64,000 nt of DNA from Geothermobacter hydrogeniphilus (lineage in GTDB: Bacteria; Desulfobacterota; Desulfuromonadia; Desulfuromonadales; Geothermobacteraceae). Below are positions 25,496 through 34,142 of the stretch, piece after piece (position 1 is the stretch's first letter; every line of letters starts with the position of its first letter). A model generated the notes under the pieces. That model was not told the origin of the DNA. It ran no database searches and was given only the letters and a program-made list of their open reading frames with translations. The stretch covers positions 1 to 64,000 of the forward strand of contig NZ_NAAD01000012.1 of the NCBI RefSeq assembly GCF_002093115.1, read 5' to 3'. Both the position numbers and the translations under genes were made by a program.

Positions 25496-26761
25496 ATGAG
25501 CGCAAGTGTAAAGGGATTTCGGGACAGTCAGAGCGGCAGCGGCGCCCTGTTCGAGGATGTCTACCTGATCGACGGCAAGCGGACCCCGTTCGGCAAGTAC
25601 ACCGGCAGCCTCTCCAGCATGTCACCGACCGACCTCGGCATTCTCGCCGGCCGGGCGGCGATCGAGGCGGCCGGGGTACCGGCTGCGGAGATCGACCAGA
25701 CCATCGTCGCCAACATCGGCCAGGCCAGCGCCGACTGCTTTTTCCTCCCCCGGCACATCGCCCTCTACAGCGGCGCGCCGTTGCAGAGTACCGCCCTTCT
25801 GACCCAGCGGATCTGCGGCTCGGGAATGGAACTGCTGGGCCAGGCGGCGGAACAGATCGCCCTCGGCAAGGCGCAGCTGGTCCTCGGCTGCGGCACTGAC
25901 ACCATGAGCCGCTTCCCCCTCGCCTCCTACTCCGCCCGCCAGGGTTTCCCGCTGGGGCGGCCGGAATTTGTCGACCTGCTCTGGGAGGCCCTCAATGACA
26001 CCGCCGCCGTTCCCATGGGCTGCACCGCCGACAACCTGGCACGGGAATACAATCTCAGCCGGGAAGAGGTCGACGCCTTTGCCATGCGCAGCCAGGAACG
26101 CTACGCGACCGCGCAGCAGAACGGCTTCTTCGAGGGAGAAATCGCCCCGATCGCTCCCAAGGGGGTGCTGGAGATGGGGGATTACAAACCCCGCAAGTAC
26201 CGCCTGAACAGCCGCGAAGAGTGCGGAGCCGACGAGCATCCGCGCCGCACCACCCTGGAACAGCTGGCCAGGCTGCCCTTCGTTTTCAGCAAGGAGGGGC
26301 CGACCACCGCCGGCAGCGCCTCCGGCATCGTCGACGGCGCAGCGGCGATGATGGTCGCCTCCGGCGACTACGTCCGCGCCCACGGCCTGAAACCGCTGGG
26401 CAAAATCCGCGGCTTCGCCGCCAGCGGCGTGCGCCCCGACATCATGGGCATCGGCCCGGCACCCTCGATCCGCCTGCTGCTGAAACAACTTGGCATGCAG
26501 CTGGGAGACATCGATCGCTTTGAAATCAACGAGGCCTTCGCCGCCCAGTGCCTGGCCGTTGCTCGGGAACTGCAGCTCGACGAGGACAAGCTCAACATCA
26601 ACGGCGGCGCCATCGCCATCGGCCATCCCCTCGGCGCCACCGGCGTGCGTCTCACCCTGACCTGCCTGAAAACCCTGCAACGCGACGGCAAGCAGTTCGG
26701 CATCGCCTCGGCCTGCATCGGCGGCGGCCAGGGAATCGCCCTGGCCGTGGAGGCCTGCTGA
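25496..26761 (+). CDS. Acetyl-CoA acyltransferase (thiolase), copy 1
   Basis: 421 aa from the ATG at 25496 behind AAAGGAG. Thiolase signatures: active-site Cys in LTQRICGSGMELLGQA, the C-terminal NGGAIAIGHPLGATGVRLTL with catalytic His, and CIGGGQGIALAVE with the second Cys. It cleaves 3-oxoacyl-CoA to acetyl-CoA and a shortened acyl-CoA. The stop codon overlaps the start of the SDR gene by one base (TGATG), so they are coupled. Confidence 0.92.
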   Translation: MSASVKGFRDSQSGSGALFEDVYLIDGKRTPFGKYTGSLSSMSPTDLGILAGRAAIEAAGVPAAEIDQTIVANIGQASADCFFLPRHIALYSGAPLQSTALLTQRICGSGMELLGQAAEQIALGKAQLVLGCGTDTMSRFPLASYSARQGFPLGRPEFVDLLWEALNDTAAVPMGCTADNLAREYNLSREEVDAFAMRSQERYATAQQNGFFEGEIAPIAPKGVLEMGDYKPRKYRLNSREECGADEHPRRTTLEQLARLPFVFSKEGPTTAGSASGIVDGAAAMMVASGDYVRAHGLKPLGKIRGFAASGVRPDIMGIGPAPSIRLLLKQLGMQLGDIDRFEINEAFAAQCLAVARELQLDEDKLNINGGAIAIGHPLGATGVRLTLTCLKTLQRDGKQFGIASACIGGGQGIALAVEAC

Positions 26762-27525
26762 TGACGGCGGCCGCGGAAAAGGGCGCGCGGGTGGTGCTGA
26801 TCACCGGCGCCGGCCGGGGCATCGGCGCCGCCATCGCCCGACGCTTCGCCGCCGAGGGAGCACGCCTGGCGCTGGTGGATGTCAACGCCGGGCAGCTGCA
26901 GTCCTTCGCCGCCGAACTGGAGGCGGACGGCTGCCAGGTGCTGCCGATCAGTGCCGACATCACCGACAAGGCCCGGGTCGAACAACTGATGGCCGAGGTG
27001 ACCGGTCACTTCGGGCGGCTCGACGTGCTGGTCAACAATGCCGGCATCATTCGCGACGGCTTCATCAGCAAGATTTCCGAACAGGACTGGGACCAGGTCA
27101 TCGACGTCAATCTCAAGGGCGCCTTCCTCTGCTGCCAGGCGGCCTTCCCGACCCTGAAGGCCCAGCAGTACGGCAAGATCGTCAATATCGTCTCGCGCGC
27201 CTGGCTCGGCAATATCGGCCAGGCCAACTACTCAGCCAGCAAGGGTGGGCTGGTCAGCCTGACCCGCACCCTGGCCCTGGAGTTCGCCCGCTTCCAGATC
27301 AATGTCAACGCCGTGGCGCCGGGCCTGATCGACACCCCGATGAGCCAGAGCATGCCGGAAGAGGCGCGGGCAAGGCTGATCCGCATGCAGCCGACCGGCA
27401 AGATGGGCAAAGTCGAGGACATCGCCGCCGCGGTCGCCTTCCTCGCCTCCGACGACGCCGTCTTCATCACCGGCCAGGTGCTGCATGTCGACGGCGGCAA
27501 GAGCTGCGGGTTGTTGTCACTGTAA
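26761..27525 (+). CDS. Short-chain dehydrogenase/reductase, FabG-like
   Basis: 254 aa from the ATG that overlaps the thiolase stop. Classical SDR: cofactor motif LITGAGRGIGAAIARRF at residues about 13-29, NNAGIIRDGF, and a YSASK catalytic pair in ANYSASKGGLVSLTR. The expected catalytic Ser appears changed, as the strand reads IVNIVSRAWLG. Probably an NAD(P)-dependent 3-hydroxyacyl-CoA dehydrogenase of the dicarboxyl-CoA beta-oxidation, judging from the two flanking thiolases (inference). Confidence 0.9.
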   Translation: MTAAAEKGARVVLITGAGRGIGAAIARRFAAEGARLALVDVNAGQLQSFAAELEADGCQVLPISADITDKARVEQLMAEVTGHFGRLDVLVNNAGIIRDGFISKISEQDWDQVIDVNLKGAFLCCQAAFPTLKAQQYGKIVNIVSRAWLGNIGQANYSASKGGLVSLTRTLALEFARFQINVNAVAPGLIDTPMSQSMPEEARARLIRMQPTGKMGKVEDIAAAVAFLASDDAVFITGQVLHVDGGKSCGLLSL

Positions 27526-27537
27526 GAAAAACAAGTC

Positions 27538-27690
27538 GTTGGGCCACCAAGACACCAAGGACACCAAGCAAGCAAAAGCAAAGAGGGCTCCGGTTATTGC
27601 AAATTCCCACCTTCTGATGCTTTAACCTTTTCCTTGCTTCCCGTCTTGAATTCTTCCTTGGTGCTCTTGGTGTCTTGGTGGCAAAAGCCT
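27538..27690. repeat. Intergenic inverted-arm repeat, CACCAAG type
   Basis: Left arm GGCCACCAAGACACCAAGGA and right arm CTTGGTGTCTTGGTGGC are complementary and enclose about 110 nt. It separates the SDR and second thiolase genes. Confidence 0.75.
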
Positions 27691-27706
27691 TAAAAGGGAT
27701 TCTTAG

Positions 27707-28852
27707 ATGAACGCCTACCTGATCGAAGCCGGACGCACCGCCATCGGCCGGGCCCACCCGGACAAGGGCCTGTACCGCGAGGTTCGCGCCGATGTCCTGC
27801 TGGCGGAGTTGATGCGGAAGACGCTGGCGGAAATGGAGGCCGGTGAAGAACTGACCGCCGCCATCGACGACGTCTACATCGGCTGCGTCGGCCAGCACCT
27901 CGAGCAGGGCAAGAACATCGCCCGCCTGGCGCTGCTGCTGGCCGGGCTTCCCGAAACCCTGCCCGGCACCACCGTCAACCGGCTCTGCGCTTCCAGCCTG
28001 CAGGCCTTCAATTTCGCCGCCTCGACCATCGCCGCAGGACACGCCGGGCTGCTGCTCGCCGGGGGCGTGGAGCACATGACCCACGTGCCGATGCAGGCGG
28101 CCACCGATTACCACCAGGGGCTGCTGGACCGCTACCCCTTTCCGTTCAACAACATGGGACTGACCGCAGAGAAGGTCGCCCGCGACTATGCCGTCAGCCG
28201 CCACGACCAGGACGCCTTCGCGGTGGAAAGCCACCGCCGGGCCCTGGCGGCCCGCAACGCCGGACATTTCGCCCGCGAGATCCTGCCGATCGACACCCCC
28301 GCCGGCCCCGCCCGTGACGACCAGTCACCGCGCCCGGGAACCAGCCTCGAAGCCCTGGCCGGGCTGAAGACCATCTTCGCCGCCGACGGTTCGGTCACCG
28401 CCGGAAACAGCTCGCCCCTCAACGACGGCGCCAGCCTGACCCTGCTCGCCTCCGAAGCCGCCTGTGAGCGCTTCGGCCTGAAACCGCGGGCGCGGGTGGT
28501 CGATTTCGCCGTCGTCGGCCTCGATCCCTGCACCATGGGCATGGGTCCGGTCCCGGCGATCCGCGCCCTGCTGCGGAAAACCGGCCTCGGTCTCGACCGG
28601 ATCGACCGCTTCGAACTCAATGAGGCCTTCGCCAGCCAGGCGCTGGCCTGCATCCGCGAGCTGGAACTGGATCCGGACAAGGTCAACCCCTGGGGCGGCG
28701 CCATCGCCCTCGGTCATCCCCTCGGCTGCACCGGCACCCGGCTGATCACCACCCTGCTCAACGGCCTGGAAGAGAGCGGCGGCCGGTTCGGCATCGCCTC
28801 GCTCTGCATCGGCCACGGTCAGGGAATGGCGACCCTGATCGAGAGGCTCTGA
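27707..28852 (+). CDS. Acetyl-CoA acyltransferase (thiolase), copy 2
   Basis: 381 aa. Active-site Cys in TVNRLCASSLQAFNFAAS, His in WGGAIALGHPLGCTGTRLI, and second Cys in IASLCIGHGQGMATL. It diverges clearly from copy 1, so the two probably take different chain lengths, such as 3-oxopimeloyl-CoA versus acetoacetyl-CoA (inference). It is followed after only 5 nt by the thioesterase gene. Confidence 0.92.
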   Translation: MNAYLIEAGRTAIGRAHPDKGLYREVRADVLLAELMRKTLAEMEAGEELTAAIDDVYIGCVGQHLEQGKNIARLALLLAGLPETLPGTTVNRLCASSLQAFNFAASTIAAGHAGLLLAGGVEHMTHVPMQAATDYHQGLLDRYPFPFNNMGLTAEKVARDYAVSRHDQDAFAVESHRRALAARNAGHFAREILPIDTPAGPARDDQSPRPGTSLEALAGLKTIFAADGSVTAGNSSPLNDGASLTLLASEAACERFGLKPRARVVDFAVVGLDPCTMGMGPVPAIRALLRKTGLGLDRIDRFELNEAFASQALACIRELELDPDKVNPWGGAIALGHPLGCTGTRLITTLLNGLEESGGRFGIASLCIGHGQGMATLIERL

Positions 28853-28857
28853 GAGCC

Positions 28858-29262
28858 ATGCCGCAGGCCGCCGTCGAGTTCGAGGTCCGCTACGCCGAAA
28901 CCGACCAGATGGGCGTGGTCCATCACGCCAACTACCTGGTCTGGTTCGAACTGGCCCGGACCCGCTACTGTGCCGAGGCCGGGCTGCCCTACCCGGAGAT
29001 CGAGGCCCGCGGCTACCTGATGATCATCACCCGGGCCGAACAGGACTACCGCCGGGCGGCCCGCTACGGCGACACCATCAGGGCGAGCTGCCGGCTCGAC
29101 CGGATCAGCAGGCGCGGCCTGCAGTTCAACTACCGGATCGAACGGGGCGATGAGCTGCTGACCACCGGCAGCACCCGGCACATCTGGGTGAAGAAGGACA
29201 GCCTGCAGCCCTGCAGTCTGCCGGGGGAACTGCAGGAGAAATTCACCGACAGGGACAAATAA
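28858..29262 (+). CDS. Acyl-CoA thioesterase, YbgC/4-hydroxybenzoyl-CoA thioesterase family
   Basis: 134 aa hot-dog protein. The family signature is FEVRYAETDQMGVVHHANYL with the catalytic Asp and the HHANY helix start. It would hydrolyse acyl- or aroyl-CoA thioesters. In a benzoyl-CoA operon it may free CoA from dead-end or over-accumulated CoA esters (inference). Tightly linked to the second thiolase gene. Confidence 0.88.
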   Translation: MPQAAVEFEVRYAETDQMGVVHHANYLVWFELARTRYCAEAGLPYPEIEARGYLMIITRAEQDYRRAARYGDTIRASCRLDRISRRGLQFNYRIERGDELLTTGSTRHIWVKKDSLQPCSLPGELQEKFTDRDK

Positions 29263-29267
29263 ATTCT

Positions 29268-29450
29268 GCCACCAAGGCACAAAGTCCACCAAGAAAATCT
29301 AGAGTTAACGTCGGGACAAAAAAGGATTAAAAAGAAGATTCGAAATGCGGAGTTTTTGAAGTTACCTCAAGGCAGGTTTGCGCTTTTTCTTCCCAAGACA
29401 ACAGAGTCCTTCTTGGTGCTTGGTGTCCTTGGTGTCTTGGTGGCCCAATG
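29268..29450. repeat. Intergenic inverted-arm repeat, CACCAAG type
   Basis: Left arm GCCACCAAGGCACAAAGTCCA; the right arm carries CTTGGTGTCCTTGGTGTCTT followed by GGTGGC. It fills the gap between the thioesterase gene and bamQ. Confidence 0.7.
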
Positions 29451-29478
29451 ATCCATTCCAACCAACAGGAGAACAACA

Positions 29479-30543
29479 ATGTCGATCAACGCTTATCGCT
29501 GGATGATGAAAGGTGTCAAGGAACCGCTGGTCAAGCAGGAATTCACCGCCACGGCGGGACCGGGTGAAGTGGTGGTGGCCGTCGCCGGCTGCGGGGTCTG
29601 CCATACCGACCTCGGCTTCTATTACGACGGCGTGCGCACCAATTCCGAACTGCCGCTGGCCCTCGGCCATGAAATCAGCGGCCGGGTGGTCGCCGCCGGG
29701 GAAGGCGTCGCCGACTGGATGGACAAGGCGGTGATCATTCCGGCAGTGATGCCCTGCGGCGAGTGCGACCTCTGCAAGCGCGGCAAGGGCACCATCTGCC
29801 GCGCCCAGAAGATGCCCGGCAACGACATCCAGGGCGGCTTCGCCAGCCACATCGTGGTTCCGGCCCGCGACCTCTGCCCGGTCGACGAGACCAAACTGGC
29901 CGCTTCCGGGCTGCAGCTGGCCGATATCTCGGTGGTGGCCGACGCGGTGACCACGCCCTATCAGGCCGTCCACCAGGCCGGGGTCGGCAACGGCGACCTG
30001 GCAATCGTCATCGGCGTCGGCGGCGTCGGCGGCTACTGCGTGCAGATGGCCCGGGCCTTCGGCGCCACCGTCATCGCCATCGACATCGACCAGGCCAAGC
30101 TCGACGCCATCGCCGAACACGGCGCGGCCGCGACCTTCAATGCCATGGAGATCGGCGGCCGCGACCTGAAGAAGGCGATCTCGGCCTTCGCCAAGGAGCA
30201 GGGCCTGCGCCGCACCGAGTGGTTCATCTTCGAATGTTCCGGCAGCAAGCCGGGGCAGGAGACCGCCTACGGACTCATGGTCCACGGCTCCACCCTGAGC
30301 GTGGTCGGCTTCACCATGGACAAGGTCGACATCCGCCTCTCCAACCTGATGGCCTTCCACGCCCGGGCGCTGGGCAACTGGGGCTGCCTGCCGGAACACT
30401 ACCCGGCGGCCCTCGACCTGGTGCTGGCGGGCAAGGTGGAACTCGCCCCCTTTGTCGAACAGCGCCCGCTGGAGCAGATCAACGAGGTCTTCGCCGCGGT
30501 CCATGACCGGAAGATGAGCAAACGGGCGATCCTGGTACCCTGA
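29479..30543 (+). CDS. bamQ: 6-hydroxycyclohex-1-ene-1-carbonyl-CoA dehydrogenase
   Basis: 354 aa zinc-type medium-chain dehydrogenase. It has [13 protein letters not shown] and [14 protein letters not shown] for the catalytic zinc, the structural-zinc loop [16 protein letters not shown], and NAD motif [15 protein letters not shown]. The length and sequence fit the Had/BamQ family, which oxidises the 6-hydroxy product of the dienoyl-CoA hydratase to the 6-oxo compound. It precedes bamA and bamR, the enzymes acting after and before it. The assignment rests on both sequence and context. Confidence 0.93.
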   Translation: MSINAYRWMMKGVKEPLVKQEFTATAGPGEVVVAVAGCGVCHTDLGFYYDGVRTNSELPLALGHEISGRVVAAGEGVADWMDKAVIIPAVMPCGECDLCKRGKGTICRAQKMPGNDIQGGFASHIVVPARDLCPVDETKLAASGLQLADISVVADAVTTPYQAVHQAGVGNGDLAIVIGVGGVGGYCVQMARAFGATVIAIDIDQAKLDAIAEHGAAATFNAMEIGGRDLKKAISAFAKEQGLRRTEWFIFECSGSKPGQETAYGLMVHGSTLSVVGFTMDKVDIRLSNLMAFHARALGNWGCLPEHYPAALDLVLAGKVELAPFVEQRPLEQINEVFAAVHDRKMSKRAILVP

Positions 30544-30566
30544 CAGGTCATCGGTATCCGGTCATC

Positions 30567-30641
30567 GGTAGGGGCGAACCTTGTGTTCGCCCATGTCGGC
30601 ACCAACGAAACCCGGGCGAACACAAGGTTCGCCCCCACGAA
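30567..30641. repeat. Palindromic GGGGCGAACC repeat
   Basis: GGTAGGGGCGAACCTTGTGT and the complementary GGGCGAACACAAGGTTCGCC enclose about 25 nt; a long hairpin results. It resembles in style the GGGGCGACCGG palindromes at 60398 and 61079. Located between bamQ and bamA. Confidence 0.75.
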
Positions 30642-30672
30642 TTCAATCCATTTCGTAAAGGAGATACGACAG

Positions 30673-31812
30673 ATGGCAACAACCGACGAAATCATTGCTC
30701 GCAACGCTCCGGCCGAACTGATCGATCACAACCTGATCGACAAGGATGTCGAGAGTCTCTGTGACGGCATGGTGCAGTATGAAAAACGTCCGGCCCGGCG
30801 CCGCGACGGCTCGGTGGCCGAAGGGCTCTACAACGCCTGGATCATCTTCAACAATCCGAAGCAGTACAACTCCTACACCACCGACATGGTCAAGGCCACC
30901 ATCCTCGCCTTCCGCCGCGCCTCGGTCGACCGCGAGGTCAACGCCGTGGTCTTCACCGCGGTCGGCGACAAAGCCTTCTGCACCGGCGGCAACACCAAGG
31001 AATACGCCGAGTACTATGCCGGCAACCCGCAGGAGTACCGCCAGTACATGCGGCTGTTCAATGATATGGTGTCGGCCATCCTCGGCTGCGACAAGCCGGT
31101 CGTCTGCCGGGTCAACGGTATGCGCATCGGCGGCGGTCAGGAGATCGGCATGGCCTGCGATTTCACCATCGCCCAGGATCTCGCCAACTTCGGCCAGGCC
31201 GGTCCCAAGCACGGTTCGGCGGCCATCGGCGGCGCCACCGACTTTCTGCCGGTGATGATCGGCTGCGAACAGGCGATGGTCTCCGGCACCCTCTGCGAAC
31301 CCTTCTCGGCCCACAAGGCGGCCCGGCTGGGCATCATCGCCGAGGTGGTCCCGGCCCTGAAAATCGACGGCAGATTCGTCCCCAACCCGACCGTGATCAC
31401 CGACCGCTATCTCGATGAGTTCGGGCGCGTCATCCACGGCGAATTCAAGACCGGCGCCGACTTCAAGGCCGGGCGGGATCTGCTCAAACAGGGCGAAGTG
31501 GACCTCTCCATGCTCGATGAGAAGGTCGAGGAACTCTGCGCCAAGCTGATCGAGACCTTCCCCGAGTGCATGACCAAGAGCCTCGAAGAACTGCGCAAAC
31601 CGAAACTGGAAGCCTGGAACAAGAACAAGGAGAATTCCCGCGCCTGGCTGGCACTGAACATGATGAACGAGGCCCGCACCGGCTTCCGCGCCTTCAACGA
31701 GGGCAACAAGGAAACCGGCCGCGAGATCGACTTCGTCAAGCTGCGCCAGGGTCTCGCCAAGGGCGTGCCCTGGACCGAGGAGTTGATCGAGAGCCTGATG
31801 CCGGGGAAATAA
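30673..31812 (+). CDS. bamA: 6-oxocyclohex-1-ene-1-carbonyl-CoA hydrolase
   Basis: 379 aa from the ATG at 30673 (AAAGGAG upstream; the open frame before it runs through a repeat). Crotonase superfamily, with FTAVGDKAFCTGGNTKEYAE, the oxyanion-hole region VNGMRIGGGQEIGMACD and AGPKHGSAAIGGATDFLP, all characteristic of BamA/Oah. The enzyme adds water and hydrolytically opens the ring to 3-hydroxypimeloyl-CoA. It is the standard marker gene for anaerobic aromatic degradation. Confidence 0.96.
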   Translation: MATTDEIIARNAPAELIDHNLIDKDVESLCDGMVQYEKRPARRRDGSVAEGLYNAWIIFNNPKQYNSYTTDMVKATILAFRRASVDREVNAVVFTAVGDKAFCTGGNTKEYAEYYAGNPQEYRQYMRLFNDMVSAILGCDKPVVCRVNGMRIGGGQEIGMACDFTIAQDLANFGQAGPKHGSAAIGGATDFLPVMIGCEQAMVSGTLCEPFSAHKAARLGIIAEVVPALKIDGRFVPNPTVITDRYLDEFGRVIHGEFKTGADFKAGRDLLKQGEVDLSMLDEKVEELCAKLIETFPECMTKSLEELRKPKLEAWNKNKENSRAWLALNMMNEARTGFRAFNEGNKETGREIDFVKLRQGLAKGVPWTEELIESLMPGK

Positions 31813-31814
31813 AT

Positions 31815-31950
31815 TCTGATTGCCACCAAGGCACCAAGAACACCAAGAGAGACAAAGGCTTAAAACCAAACACCAAAACGATTTTTCCAAGTGCTTCTAA
31901 GTCTTTAAGGTTTTCTTGGTGATCTTGGTGCCTTGGTGGCTGATTTTTTT
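31815..31950. repeat. Intergenic inverted-arm repeat, CACCAAG type
   Basis: TGCCACCAAGGCACCAAGAA on the left pairs with CTTGGTGCCTTGGTGGC on the right. It lies between bamA and bamR. Confidence 0.75.
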
Positions 31951-31966
31951 ACGAAAGGACAAACCG

Positions 31967-32737
31967 ATGAGCGATAGCCCGTTGAAAGTCTGGCTCGACC
32001 GTGACGGAACCCTGCTGCGCCTGCGCCTGGCGCGGCCGAAAGCCAATATCGTCGACGCGGCGATGATCGCCGCTTTGCGGCAGGCGCTGGCCGAACACCG
32101 GGGCATCCCCGAACTGCGCGCCGCGCTGCTCGACCACGAAGGCCCGCACTTCAGCTTCGGCGCCAGCGTTGATGAGCACATGCCGGACCAGTGCGCCGAC
32201 ATGCTCAAGTCACTGCACGCCCTGATCCGCGACATGCTCGACTTCCCGCTGCCGCTGCTGGTGGCGATCAAGGGCCAGTGTCTCGGCGGCGGACTGGAGG
32301 TCGCCGCCGCCGGCAGCATGCTGTTCGCCGCGCCCGACGCCAAACTCGGCCAGCCGGAAATCAAGCTGGCGGTCTTCGCACCCGCGGCCAGCTGCCTGCT
32401 GCCCGAGCGGATCGGCCAGGCCAAAGCCGAGGACCTGCTCTTCTCCGGCCGCAGCATGGCCGCCGAGGAAGCCCTGGCAACCGGCCTGATCGACAACCTC
32501 TCCGACGATCCGGAAACGGCGGCCCTGGCGTATTTCGACAAGGCTCTGGCGCCGAGCAGTGCCAGCACCCTGCGCTTCGCGGTGCGCGCCGCACGGGAGG
32601 AATACCGCCAGCGGGTCACCGCCAAGCTGGAGCGGGTGGAAACCCTCTACCTGGCCGAACTGATGCAGACCCATGACGCCGTCGAGGGCCTGACCGCCTT
32701 TGTCGAAAAGCGTCCGGCACAGTGGAAAAACTGCTGA
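31967..32737 (+). CDS. bamR: Cyclohexa-1,5-diene-1-carbonyl-CoA hydratase
   Basis: 256 aa from the ATG at 31967 (GAAAGGA upstream). Crotonase fold: LLDHEGPHFSFGASVDEH, then LVAIKGQCLGGGLEVAAAG. Length and position next to bamA and bamQ match the Dch/BamR family, which hydrates the dienoyl-CoA product of benzoyl-CoA reductase to the 6-hydroxy-monoenoyl-CoA. With bamQ and bamA it completes ring processing whichever reductase class forms the diene. Confidence 0.93.
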   Translation: MSDSPLKVWLDRDGTLLRLRLARPKANIVDAAMIAALRQALAEHRGIPELRAALLDHEGPHFSFGASVDEHMPDQCADMLKSLHALIRDMLDFPLPLLVAIKGQCLGGGLEVAAAGSMLFAAPDAKLGQPEIKLAVFAPAASCLLPERIGQAKAEDLLFSGRSMAAEEALATGLIDNLSDDPETAALAYFDKALAPSSASTLRFAVRAAREEYRQRVTAKLERVETLYLAELMQTHDAVEGLTAFVEKRPAQWKNC

Positions 32738-32818
32738 AGGGGCAGTCCCCGTTCTTGAGGAACAGTCTCCGGCAAAAGGGCCCGTTCCCGGAAGCGGGGA
32801 CAGGCCCAGAGGTAAGCC

Positions 32819-33679
32819 ATGGAAAGGGTTGCTGATCAAGACATCATTGACGTCCACGTTCACTGCTTTGTCGGGACCGGCCAGGCCGAGAGGATTCATC
32901 GCGGCCTGGCCGGTCTGCGTCAGGCAGGCGTCAGGCAGATGGCGGTCATGGGCCTGGTCAATCCCGACCTGGATGAGAGGGAGGTCTGGAAACTTATTCC
33001 GGAAGGCTTTGACAACCTGGGAGACCCGCTTTTCAACGAGGCCGATCTCCTGCTGGAACTGACCCGGCAGAGCGACCGCATGCTGTTCCCCATGCTTGAC
33101 ACGCGGATGCTGCACGGACAGGCGCAGGCGGGAATCGAAAAGCTGTTCCGGCGGGGCTTCCGCGGCATCAAGGGCCTCTACCTGCCCGACAACGCCAACG
33201 ACCTGGGCATCGCCGGCATCCCGGAGACCTTCGGCATCAGTCCCGGGCAGTATCGCGAACAGGAATGGGAGATCTTCGCTTTTGCCGAAGCCCATGGCCT
33301 GCCGGTCGTCTATCACATGGATGCCGGCCGCTATGGCGACGTGATGCGCGCCATCGTCGACGATTTCCCGCGGCTGCGCATCAACTTTCCCCATTTCGGC
33401 ATCGGCCGCCGGGCCTTCGCCTCCATCCTCGACCGCTCCCCCAACGTCTTCACCGATATCGCCTACCTGCGGCCGCATATCCGGCGCAACCCCGCGAGCT
33501 ACGCCGACTTCATCCGCCACTACCCTGCCCAGGTCTGCTTCGGTACCGACGCCCTGCTCCATCAACCCGGGATTATCCTGGACTACATCGACCTGGTGAA
33601 GTCGCTGAATCTTCCGGAGGAGCTTGAACACACGGTTTTTTCAGGGAACCCGCGGCGTTTTCTGGGATTGAATACCTGA
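32819..33679 (+). CDS. Amidohydrolase-2-type metal-dependent hydrolase
   Basis: 286 aa TIM-barrel hydrolase. It starts with IIDVHVHCFVG, the H-x-H metal motif; a later His occurs in VVYHMDAGRYGDV and another in INFPHFGIGR. CFGTDALLH supplies the conserved metal Asp, and the end EHTVFSGNPRRFLG is typical of the family. Hydrolytic or decarboxylating activity is possible. Its role in benzoyl-CoA metabolism is not shown by the sequence. It follows bamR after a short GC-rich inverted repeat (32738-32818). Confidence 0.78.
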   Translation: MERVADQDIIDVHVHCFVGTGQAERIHRGLAGLRQAGVRQMAVMGLVNPDLDEREVWKLIPEGFDNLGDPLFNEADLLLELTRQSDRMLFPMLDTRMLHGQAQAGIEKLFRRGFRGIKGLYLPDNANDLGIAGIPETFGISPGQYREQEWEIFAFAEAHGLPVVYHMDAGRYGDVMRAIVDDFPRLRINFPHFGIGRRAFASILDRSPNVFTDIAYLRPHIRRNPASYADFIRHYPAQVCFGTDALLHQPGIILDYIDLVKSLNLPEELEHTVFSGNPRRFLGLNT

Positions 33680-33725
33680 GACAACGATTTTCAAAGCGAC
33701 GCCGGCTCTCAAGGAGAGACAACTC

Positions 33726-34142
33726 ATGACAATCCGCATCGTACGTCTCGGAACCGAACGGAAAAGTGACGAAGGACTGCGCATCGGGACGGTCAGGCGT
33801 CCTCCCCGCGGCGTTCCAAAGAGTGAATACGCGGCGCGGAACTGGTATGATGTCTGGCTTCCGAACCTGGCGCCGTCAGCGGGACTCATGAAACTGGCCA
33901 AAGCTGCCGAATCGGAAAAGGAATGGGAGCTTTTTCTCAGGAAATACCGTTCCGAAATGGCGGATCCCGAAAAAAGCAGGGTCCTTGATCTGCTTGCGGC
34001 GCTATCCCGGGACACAAATTTCTCGGTCGGCTGCTACTGCGAGAACGAGGTGCGCTGTCATCGCTCGGTGCTGCGCGACCTGCTGGCGGAGCGGGGCGCC
34101 GTCCTGGAGATTTCGTTGCAGACAGACGAGGTGGAACCATGA
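33726..34142 (+). CDS. DUF488 family protein
   Basis: 138 aa. It has the DUF488 pattern: an N-terminal basic stretch GTVRRPPRGVP, a central FLRKYRSEM, and the C-terminal CYCENEVRCHRSVLRDLL with conserved Cys and His. The function of the family is unknown. It overlaps the ThDP-enzyme gene by 4 nt (ATGA), so the two are cotranscribed. Confidence 0.82.
   Translation: MTIRIVRLGTERKSDEGLRIGTVRRPPRGVPKSEYAARNWYDVWLPNLAPSAGLMKLAKAAESEKEWELFLRKYRSEMADPEKSRVLDLLAALSRDTNFSVGCYCENEVRCHRSVLRDLLAERGAVLEISLQTDEVEP

Noticed and set aside
27538-31950. CRISPR-like short repeats (CACCAAG tracts)
   Set aside because: Tracts are irregular, without equal spacers or cas genes; they form two inverted arms per gap.
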